From the NCBI GenBank assembly GCA_963851085.1, contig CAWKNX010000007.1, forward strand, positions 1 through 64,000: 64,000 nt of DNA. Direction: 5' to 3'. The position numbers and the translations under genes are program-made. Each line of letters opens with the position of its first letter. Positions within the stretch are counted from its first letter, which is position 1. This document shows, one piece after another, positions 29,085-36,230 of the stretch. Below the pieces are notes generated by a model. The model saw nothing but the letters and a program-made list of their open reading frames with translations, made no database searches and had not been told where the DNA came from. Origin of the DNA: DATFVJ01 sp963851085 (GTDB lineage: Bacteria; Actinomycetota; Actinomycetes; Streptosporangiales; Streptosporangiaceae).

Positions 29085-30128
29085 ATGGGAATTCGCTTGT
29101 CGCTCGGCCACGTGGAGAAGTTCGACGACACGGTCGCCGCGTTCGCCAGGCAACTCGGCATGCGCGGCGTGCAGTTGCACGCGCCGGCCGACCTGCCTGG
29201 TCACAGCGGCTACTGGAGTGTGGAGGAACTGCGCGCGCTCCGGGTCAGATGCGAGGCCGCGGGGCTGGCCGTCGACGGGCTCGAGAACGTTCCTGCGGCC
29301 CATTTCACGAAGATTCAGCGCGGTGAGCCGGGCCGAGACGAGCAGATCGAGAACTACCGCACGACGGTGCGCAACATGGCACGTGCCGGGATATTCCTGC
29401 TCGGCTACAACTTCCAGGCGACGTATGTGTGGCGCACGGACATGAGCGCGGCCGGGCGCGGCGGTGCCCGGGTCACCGCGTTCGACCTGGCCGCCGTGGG
29501 CGGCGGCAACGCTCTCGCAGGCTACAAGCTGACGCCGGGCGGCGAACTCGAAGAACCGCTCGACGCGGGTCAGATGTGGGCCAACCACAGGTACTTCCTT
29601 GACGCGGTACTGCCCGTCGCGGAGGAGGCCGGCGTGCGCCTGGCCCTGCACCCGGACGACCCGCCGGTGGATGTCCCGCTGGGCGGGGCCGCGCGTATCT
29701 TCACCTCGCCCGCGGCACTGGCGGTGGCCTTCGATCAGGCGCGGGAGAGCCCGGCGTGGGGACTTGATCTGTGCCTCGGCACCGTCTCGGAGATGGGCGG
29801 CGAGGCCGCGATCAACCAGGTGATCGACTTCTTCGGGCCGAAGGGCCGCATCTGTTACGTCCATTTCCGTGACGTGCAGGGCGTGGTGCCGAGTTTCCGT
29901 GAATGTTTCCTCGGCGAGGGGAACTTCGATCCCGCCGCCGTGATCAGGCGGCTCGCAGAAGCCGGCTTCGACGGCTTCCTCATCGACGACCACGTGCCCG
30001 CCATGACCGGGGACCCTGGCACCTGGGGCGACACGTCGGCCGACGCCTATTGCTCGCGCGGCAGGGCCTACGCGATCGGGTACCTTCAGGGCCTGCTGAA
30101 GGCGCTCGGTGTCGCCGACGCTTCATGA
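29085..30128 (+). CDS. uxuA: mannonate dehydratase
   Basis: The 347-residue TIM-barrel enzyme dehydrates D-mannonate to 2-keto-3-deoxygluconate in the glucuronate pathway. Recognised segments are MGIRLSLGHVEKFDDTVAAF, FLLGYNFQATYVWRT, LALHPDDPPVDVPLGG, GLDLCLGTVSEMGG, CYVHFRDVQGVVP and FLGEGNFDPAA. The metal ligands lie in the HPDDP, CLGT-SEMG and HFRD motifs. The start is 3 bp after the SDR stop. Its own stop codon (TGA) falls inside the left arm of a palindromic repeat element. Confidence 0.9.
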   Translation: MGIRLSLGHVEKFDDTVAAFARQLGMRGVQLHAPADLPGHSGYWSVEELRALRVRCEAAGLAVDGLENVPAAHFTKIQRGEPGRDEQIENYRTTVRNMARAGIFLLGYNFQATYVWRTDMSAAGRGGARVTAFDLAAVGGGNALAGYKLTPGGELEEPLDAGQMWANHRYFLDAVLPVAEEAGVRLALHPDDPPVDVPLGGAARIFTSPAALAVAFDQARESPAWGLDLCLGTVSEMGGEAAINQVIDFFGPKGRICYVHFRDVQGVVPSFRECFLGEGNFDPAAVIRRLAEAGFDGFLIDDHVPAMTGDPGTWGDTSADAYCSRGRAYAIGYLQGLLKALGVADAS

Positions 30129-30178
30129 TCGCGGTAACTTTTCGGCGAATACAGCCGCAAAATTACCGCGATCATGAA
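30122..30178. repeat. extragenic palindrome, inner (A) type, overlapping a stop codon
   Basis: TTCATGATCGCGGTAACTTT opens the left arm and AAATTACCGCGATCATGAA the right, with loop gaataca. Each arm is about 25 bp. The uxuA stop lies in the left arm, and an in-frame ATG for the next gene lies in the right arm at 30174. Confidence 0.92.
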
Positions 30179-30200
30179 AGCGACCACGGGAGGTGCGAGG

Positions 30201-31178
30201 GTGACCGCTGCCAGCCCTGATGTGGTGATCCGCGCCGACGCCGAGACCGGTGAGGGGCCGGTGTGGGACTACCGGACCGGCGAGCTTGTCTGGGTGGACA
30301 TTCCCCGCGGCATCCTGCATCGCTCGAAGGTCCGTGCCGGCGCGGGCGGCGCGGGCGGCGCGGGCGGCGTGGGCGGTGCTACAGCGGGCGGGGCCGCAGC
30401 GGGCGGGACCGGAGCGGGTGAGGCTACGGCGGGCGGCACCACGGCGGGCGGAGCGGTCGCGGACCGGGCGGTCGCCGTCGGCATGATGCTTGGCGCGGCA
30501 GTGCCTGACGCCGGGACCGGATGGGCGGCGGCTGCCGAGGACGGGTTCGGGCTCATCGACGCCGACGGTCATCTGGATCTGCTCGACCGGGTCCTGCCCG
30601 AACCCGGCACCCGCATGAACGACGGGGCGTGCGACAGTCATGGCCGGATGTGGGCGGGCAGCCTCACCAAGACCTTCGACCCTGGCCTGGGCAAGTTGCA
30701 CTGCTGGGCGTATGGGCAGCCCTCGCGCGTGGCGGCCCAGGGGCTGACGCTGCCGAACGGGATCGGATGGAACAGCGCGAACACGCGGATGTACCTGGCC
30801 GACACCAGGCACGCGGCGGTGTTCGCCTATGAGTTCGACCTCGACGACGCCCGCCTTGGCGACCGGCACGCGGTGCTCGAAGTGCCCGCGGCCCGCGGCC
30901 AGCCAGACGGCCTGTGCGTGGACGCGGACGGCTGCCTCTGGGTCGCGCAATGGGGTGGCTGGCGCGTGTGCAGGTACGATCCGGGCGGCCGGCTGCTGCG
31001 CACCGTGGAGTTCCCCGTCGCTCAGCCGAGCAGTTGCGCATTCGGCCCCGGCGCGACGCTGTATGTCACCTCCGCACGTGAGGGCCTGCCGCCTGACCAC
31101 GCCCAGCCGCTCGCCGGGTCGGTCTTCGCCTTCGACGCCGGGGTGGCCGGCGCGCCGGTCGGGACGTTCCGCCTGTGA
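30201..31178 (+). CDS. SMP-30/gluconolactonase/LRE-family sugar lactonase
   Basis: The 325-residue six-bladed beta-propeller starts at GTG 30201 behind GGGAGG (30188-30193). Key motifs are the metal-ligand Glu in ETGEGPVWD, the Asn in TRMNDGACDSHGRMWAG, TLPNGIGWNSANTRMYLAD and the Asp in GQPDGLCVDADGCLWVAQW. It should hydrolyse an aldonolactone, feeding the dehydratase upstream. A 45-residue Gly/Ala/Thr-rich insertion (from residue ~40, encoded by gcgggcggc-type repeats) sits in a loop of blade 1 that is normally short. It is the third gene of the SDR-uxuA-lactonase cassette, separated from uxuA by the palindrome. Confidence 0.9.
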   Translation: MTAASPDVVIRADAETGEGPVWDYRTGELVWVDIPRGILHRSKVRAGAGGAGGAGGVGGATAGGAAAGGTGAGEATAGGTTAGGAVADRAVAVGMMLGAAVPDAGTGWAAAAEDGFGLIDADGHLDLLDRVLPEPGTRMNDGACDSHGRMWAGSLTKTFDPGLGKLHCWAYGQPSRVAAQGLTLPNGIGWNSANTRMYLADTRHAAVFAYEFDLDDARLGDRHAVLEVPAARGQPDGLCVDADGCLWVAQWGGWRVCRYDPGGRLLRTVEFPVAQPSSCAFGPGATLYVTSAREGLPPDHAQPLAGSVFAFDAGVAGAPVGTFRL

Positions 31179-31227
31179 TCCGCGGGCGCCGCCAACCACG
31201 GGTATGACCTGCGGGAGCACGGCCGCC

Positions 31228-31243
31228 GTAACGTGCAGGAAAC
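31228..31243. promoter_or_regulatory. single GlnR box upstream of glnA2
   Basis: GTAAC-GTGCAG-GAAAC matches the actinobacterial GlnR half-pair gTnAc-n6-GaAAc exactly, on the plus strand, 167 bp before the glnA2 start. No second box is adjacent. Confidence 0.55.
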
Positions 31244-31368
31244 AAGGGACGGGCAGACTGGGAGCCAGACCGCATGAGGCAGGGACGCCCGGACCCGCTC
31301 GATGGGGCTATATCGTCGTTCGCACCGGGCGAAGTGGATGGCCATGCCCGACCGTACCCGTCGGGGGA

Positions 31369-31390
31369 TCCCGGGGGTCGCCCCCCGGGA
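31369..31390. terminator. strong GC hairpin upstream of glnA2
   Basis: TCCCGGGGG pairs with CCCCCGGGA around loop tcgc, 20 bp before glnA2. Similar hairpins recur at 32873 and 54903. It could terminate the cassette's transcript or sit in the glnA2 leader. Confidence 0.55.
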
Positions 31391-31409
31391 CAATTGAGAG
31401 TGATGGCCC

Positions 31410-32771
31410 GTGGATAGACAGGTCGAGTTCGTGCTCCGCACACTTGAGGAGCGCGATATCCGTTTCGTCCGGCTGTGGTTCACCGACGTGCTCGGTTTCC
31501 TCAAGTCGGTCGCCGTCGCACCCGCCGAGCTTGAGGGTGCGTTCGCCGAGGGTATCGGGTTCGACGGGTCGGCGATCGAGGGATTCGCCCGGGTCTACGA
31601 GGCGGACATGCTCGCCAAGCCCGACCCGGCCACGTTCCAGTTGCTGCCCTGGCGCGGCGAATCACCCGGCGTGGCACGGATGTTCTGCGACATCATGATG
31701 CCGGACGGATCGCCGTCATACGCCGATCCCCGGTGGGTGCTCAGGCGTGCCCTGAGCCGGGCAGCCGAGCTCGGATTCACCTTCTACACCCACCCGGAGA
31801 TCGAGTTCTTCCTGCTCAGGGAGCGGCCGGAACCGGGTAACATGCCGCGTCCGATCGACTCGGGCGGGTACTTCGACCACACGCCGCACACCATCGCGCA
31901 CGACTTCAGGCACAGCGCGATCATGATGCTGGAGTCGATGGGGATCTCGGTGGAGTTCAGCCACCACGAGGGTGCTCCCGGCCAGCAGGAAATCGACCTG
32001 CGCTACGCGGACGCGCTCACGACCGCGGACAACATCATGACATTCCGGCTGGTGATGAAGGAGGTGGCGCTCGAGCAAGGGGTGTACGCGTCGTTCATGC
32101 CCAAGCCGTTCACCGACCATCCGGGGTCGGGCATGCACACGCACGTGTCGCTGTTCGAGGGCGACCGCAACGCCTTCTACGAGCCGGGCGCGGAGTACCA
32201 GTTGTCCAAGCTCGGGCGCGCGTTCATAGCGGGGTTGCTCCGCCACGCGGCCGAGATCACCGCGGTCTGCAACCAGTGGGTCAACTCCTACAAGCGGCTG
32301 TGGGGCGGCACGGAACGGACGGCGGGCGCGGGCGGCGAGGCGCCGGCGTATATCTGCTGGGGACACAACAATCGCTCGGCGCTGATCCGGGTGCCGATGT
32401 ACAAGCCGCAGAAGGGGAACGCGACCCGGGTGGAGTTGCGCTCGCTGGACTCGGCCTGCAATCCGTATCTCGCCTTCGCGCTGGTCCTCGCGGCCGGTCT
32501 GAAGGGGATCGAGGAGGACTACGAGCTTCCGCCCGACGCCGAGGACGACGTGTGGGCACTGACGTCCGCCGAACGGCGCGCGCTCGGCATCAAGCCGCTG
32601 CCGCAGAACCTGGACGAGGCCATCCGCGCGATGGAGGGCAGCGAGCTTGCCGCGGAGGCGCTCGGCGAGCAGGTGTTCGACTTCTTCCTGCGCAACAAGC
32701 GCGCGGAATGGCACGAATACCGTCGCCAGGTCACCAGATTCGAGCTGGACCGCTACCTGCCGGTCCTCTGA
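31410..32771 (+). CDS. glnA2: glutamine synthetase family protein GlnA2
   Basis: The 453-residue protein is co-linear with type I glutamine synthetases: VRLWFTDVLGFLKSVAVAP, IGFDGSAIEGFARVYEADM, TFYTHPEIEFFLLRE, SVEFSHHEGAPGQQEIDLRY, FMPKPFTDHPGSGMHTHVSL, WVNSYKRLWGG and RSALIRVP. The C-terminal DYELPPDAEDDVWAL lacks the Tyr adenylylation motif (LYxLPP) of GlnA1. Actinobacterial GlnA2 enzymes differ from GlnA1 and can act as gamma-glutamylpolyamine or low-activity glutamine synthetases. Start GTG 31410. In mycobacteria and streptomycetes it also neighbours glnE. A GlnR box lies upstream. Confidence 0.93.
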   Translation: MDRQVEFVLRTLEERDIRFVRLWFTDVLGFLKSVAVAPAELEGAFAEGIGFDGSAIEGFARVYEADMLAKPDPATFQLLPWRGESPGVARMFCDIMMPDGSPSYADPRWVLRRALSRAAELGFTFYTHPEIEFFLLRERPEPGNMPRPIDSGGYFDHTPHTIAHDFRHSAIMMLESMGISVEFSHHEGAPGQQEIDLRYADALTTADNIMTFRLVMKEVALEQGVYASFMPKPFTDHPGSGMHTHVSLFEGDRNAFYEPGAEYQLSKLGRAFIAGLLRHAAEITAVCNQWVNSYKRLWGGTERTAGAGGEAPAYICWGHNNRSALIRVPMYKPQKGNATRVELRSLDSACNPYLAFALVLAAGLKGIEEDYELPPDAEDDVWALTSAERRALGIKPLPQNLDEAIRAMEGSELAAEALGEQVFDFFLRNKRAEWHEYRRQVTRFELDRYLPVL

Positions 32772-33080
32772 CGGCCCGCCCGTCACGCCGCCGGTGCCGC
32801 CATTTTCTATCCCGGACGGCTGCCGTGGGGAGTTGGCTCATCTGTGGCATCAGCCGGTGTCGTGGGGGCTGCGGGGGTCGCCCCCCGGGCTGGCACGGCC
32901 TATCACTACGGCTGCCGCGCTGTGACGCTGCCGCGTCCCCGTACCACCACTGGAGGGGGCCGCGAGCGGCGCGCTGCGCGGTGCGTTCCTGGTTATCATG
33001 ACGTTCCTGTGTGGCGCCCCATATGCTGCCGAGGCTGCCAGAACGCAGTGGCGCGACGTCAGCGCGCCGATAGCGCGCTC
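32772..33080. other. intergenic stretch with a GC hairpin
   Basis: No gene seen. GGGGG-tcgc-CCCCC at 32873-32886 is a shorter copy of the hairpin before glnA2 and may terminate glnA2. Confidence 0.45.
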
Positions 33081-33939
33081 CTAGCGCGGCGGGTCCAGCC
33101 GTTGGTTTCCGGCCGGTGCCGCGGCGCCGCGGTCGTGGAGCTTGGCGCGGACCTGCGCCGCATCCGAATGCCCGAGGCCGTCGAGAATATCGAGCGCCTG
33201 CTGCCAGGCGTCGCGTGCCGCCTGCCTGTCGCCAGCCGCCAGGTGCGCGTCACCGAGGTGCGCGAGCGTGTCGCCGCGGTGGTACTGGTCACCGAGGTCG
33301 CGGAACAGGTCGATGGCGCGGCGGTAGCAGGCGATGGCCTGAGCGTGCTGGGCGAGATTGTGGTGAGCGAAGCCGAGGCTGTCAAACGCGGCGGCCTCAC
33401 CGCGCCGGTCGCCGAGGTCTCGGCACAACGCGAGGGCCTGCCCGCAGCTGGCCAGCGCCTTATGATGATCTCCCAGCTCGGCGCTGTACAGACCGGCCGC
33501 ATTGAGGGCTGCGGCCTGCCCCCTCCTGTGCCCCGCGTCGCTGAAAAGGCGCAGCGCCCGCCCGGCGTGGGTGAGCGCGTCCGGGTAGCGGCGCTCCCGC
33601 GCGAATGTCCGGGCGACGCCGAGATGGCTATGGGCCTCGCCGAGGCAGTCGCCGAGCTGCTGGTACAGGCTGATGGCCCGGGTGAAGTGTGTGTGGGCAT
33701 CCTCGAAGGCATCGAGCTGGATGCACGCGCTGCCGAGCGTGCGATGCGCACGGGCCTGGTCGGCCACCTCACCAAAGCGCAGCGCGGTCCCCAGCGCCGC
33801 GCGCTGCGTCGCGGCGGGCGTGTGTCGGCGCCTGGCTGGCTGCGAGCCCGGTTGCGGTGGCCAGGACGCCGAGCCCGGCTGCCGTTCCGATCGACATGAT
33901 CATCGCGACCGTGAGCTTGGTGATTCTTCGTTTGAGCAT
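33081..33939 (-). CDS. TPR protein resembling the C-terminal tail of AfsR/SARP regulators (frame-broken)
   Basis: From about 33800 to the stop there are at least five tetratricopeptide repeats: AHRTLGSACIQLDAFEDAHT, AISLYQQLGDCLGEAHSHLG, HRRGQAAALNAAGLYSAELG, GEAAAFDSLGFAHHNLAQHA, DTLAHLGDAHLAAGDRQAAR and ALDILDGLGHSDAAQVRAKL. This pattern is typical of the C-terminal TPR block of AfsR/BTAD regulators. A different N-terminus precedes it, starting at ATG 33939 behind GGGGAGAAGAA: MLKRRITKLTVAMIMSIGTA, a signal or membrane segment. A frame break near 33770 joins them. No SARP DNA-binding or NB-ARC domain is present. It may be a remodelled fragment or a short exported TPR protein. Confidence 0.6.
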
Positions 33940-34452
33940 TTCTTCTCCCCATCTCCCGATGTGCACGGTCTGTTGGTGGTCGTGGCCGGGCCCTCGGTGC
34001 GTCTTGCCCGTGCCTTGCGCCGACCGCGCCGTGTACTCAGCCGATACTCCGCGCCGGGGATAGCGCGGTGTTAGCGTGTCAATAGCGCCGCAGGTGGCGG
34101 CAGATATGGCCGGCGTGTTTTGCTGCGGTAAGACCCGGCCACGAATATGGCGAACTGCGGTATGTGAAGCCGGCGGCGCAGAGCGCGGCAGAGCATCTGC
34201 CCGGGATCGCCGCCGTGGTCGCGCTCGCCGCGAGCGTCTCTCCGCAAATGCCGCCATTCACGGGACGATGTCGGCGGATCACGGGGCACCTGGCCTTCCG
34301 GTGGCTCCCGCAGTCACCGCCGCCGTCTTCGCGGCAGCGGTCCTCGGACCGTCAACCTTTGCCGCCGCCTACCGCAACGGAACCTGAGCCAGGCGCCGAG
34401 CCTCAGCAGAGCCGCCGCATCCGCTGCGCTAAGGCAGCCGGGCGCATGTTTT
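33940..34452. other. intergenic stretch with no supported gene
   Basis: About 500 bp upstream of the TPR gene. I find no recognisable protein or RNA. The part just above 33939 should hold its promoter. Confidence 0.45.
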
Positions 34453-35782
34453 CCATGATCATGGGTGTGCCACGCCCGCAGAATCGCACGGCTGTCAATA
34501 TGCACCATCGCCTTTGACTCATGGCGGCTTTCATGATCGCGGTAACTTTTCCGCACATATCACCGCGCGCGGGTGTGGCCGCGGCGATGGTGTTGACAAT
34601 GACCGTGGCTGGTCGCCGGCCCGGCCGGGAGATCTGCGATGAAGAGCCGGTGCTCGATCTTCTCCATCTGGCGGTGCCCGGCATGACGCCGGTCATCTCC
34701 AGGTCGGTATCAGCTGGCCAGGGCCAGCCGGGTCTGCCACGCGCTGGTCCGGCTGCGCCCGAACCGGGCGTCGGCGGTACCAGCGAGCCCGCCGCCGGCC
34801 GGTCCTTCCCCAGGGCACCAAGCGGATGGACTCGACCGCGAACGCGGCGGTGTCATGGTCAGTGCCCACATTACGAACCCCGTTCGCGGCGATGTCGCAG
34901 GCCCCGTACGGGGTCACCTTCCCGGCTTGCTCATCGGGGAAGTCATGGTCGCGGACCGTCACCGGATGCGCCACTCCTGCCCGGCCTGGGCGTACTCGCC
35001 ACCCTTCTTCTTGGCATCCACGCTGATCACCGGCTCCCTGGCGGCCAGGCGCTCCCCGGCCTGCGCGGCGATGTAGCGGACTGGGCTATCCCGGTCCGGG
35101 TGCCGCTGTGCCCCTCGATCGTCTTGGCGTTAGCCTGCAGGCTGTAGCCATTGGCGTGCAGCAGCCGCTGCGCCGCCTGCCGGTGCACCGGCCCCTGCGC
35201 GGCCAGCTGACCATCGGACCAGGTTCTGCTAGCGGGACTTCGTCGCACCGGCGGCGACATCGGAGCCCCCCGCGTGCTGTCTTCCACCAGCGCCAGCAGC
35301 GCGGGCTCCAGACCCGGATCCGCCGCAGTCAGCGGCTTGCGCCCCCCGCCCGGACGGCGCACCCGCCCGGCCTCCGCGACATCCTGCCCGGATTCCAGCT
35401 CCGCCGCCCCGTCCGCCACCGTCTGCCACGACGCCCTCGACAGCCCGCGGACCACCGCCGAGACCCCGCCCCTCACCCCAGCCGGCCCGCGCCACCGTCC
35501 CCAGCACCAGCCGCCGCGCCCGCTCATCCGGAGCAACGGCAGCAGCAGCCCCAGGCTCCGGCCCCATTCGCCCCACGACATCCAGGTCAGCGCCCCACTT
35601 ACCGCTATCCGGTGATCACGAGAGCACGCCGGGAACCACCTGTTTACGGGTTAATGCGCACATGCGCCGAGAAGTTACCGCGATCATGAAGCCCGGCGCT
35701 GCCCGGGCCGCGGCCATCCGCCCGGATCATGATCCATGGCCGGTTGGGCACCAGATTTCACGGGTAACCCACCACGATCATG
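34453..35782. mobile_element. composite palindromic element, split by an ISAzo13-type insertion
   Basis: The left part (34453 to about 34559) has catgatcatgg, then gcacggctgtcaatatgcac and the inner arm TCATGATCGCGGTAACTTTT. The right part (about 35670-35782) has GAAGTTACCGCGATCATGAA, then ggccggttgggcacc and ends CGGGTAACCCACCACGATCA followed by TG. Joined, they reproduce the 220-bp element at 50970-51189. About 1.1 kb containing an ISAzo13 transposase remnant lies between. The 7-bp sequence cgcacat occurs on both sides of the junction. Confidence 0.85.
34565..35600 (-). pseudogene. ISAzo13-family transposase remnant
   Basis: The N-terminal half reads VAEAGRVRRPGGGRKPLTAA, LEPALLALVEDSTRGAPMSP, then VHRQAAQRLLHANGYSLQAN and AKTIEGH, the classic ISAzo13 DNA-binding and linker region. 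Further pieces follow in shifted frames: ERLAAREPVISVDAKKKGGE, EYAQAGQEW, RDHDFPDEQAGKVTPYGACD, GTDHDTAAFAVESIR, and at the end KIEHRLF and VIVNTIAAATPARG. The stretch that should carry TADAGGSNG and the Trp-rich catalytic strand is missing or scrambled. Total length is well below the usual ~1.6 kb, so the copy is dead. It sits inside the palindromic element. Confidence 0.88.
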
Positions 35783-35850
35783 GAAAACCCCCACCGGGCA
35801 GTGACGGGCGGGCCATTCCGCTGCAACCCCGGCATCGAACTCATCCGCTG

Positions 35851-35970
35851 GGGGTTGCAGCACCAGCAGGAGGCATTCGCCGGATTGCAGCACCAGCAGG
35901 AGGCATTCGCCGGATTGCAGCACCAGCAAGAGGCATTCGCCGGATTGCAGCACCAGCAACGGGGCATCGC
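35851..35970. repeat. 30-bp tandem repeat, four copies
   Basis: Unit cggattgcagcaccagcagg plus aggcattcgc is repeated at 35851, 35881, 35911 and 35941. The middle copies are nearly identical; the outer two have diverged. A 77-codon open frame from the ATG at 35780 would give HQQEAFAGLQ repeats, with no other support for coding. Confidence 0.88.
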
Positions 35971-36230
35971 TGGAGTTGCAGTGTTGATTGTTGAGGTGAA
36001 GCGGTACCAGTAGTTTCTGAGTGGTTTTGGGGCGAACGAGGGCGAACGGTGCGAACGGTGGTGACCGTGCAGGACTGCCACGGGTGCGAGGTGCTTGTCA
36101 CCGCGAATCGCTGCGAACCGTCCCGGAAAGCGGATATTCCGGACATCGGCACGACGGTTTGGGGTGGCGACGTCCGAGTACGACAGCTCCCGGCCGGCCG
36201 GAGACCGTTGCGCGGCATTACGGTTCTAGG

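Noticed and set aside
35780..36013. Small gene encoding HQQEAFAGLQ repeats
   Set aside because: It starts inside a palindromic element and has no ribosome binding site or known homologue; kept only as a tandem repeat.
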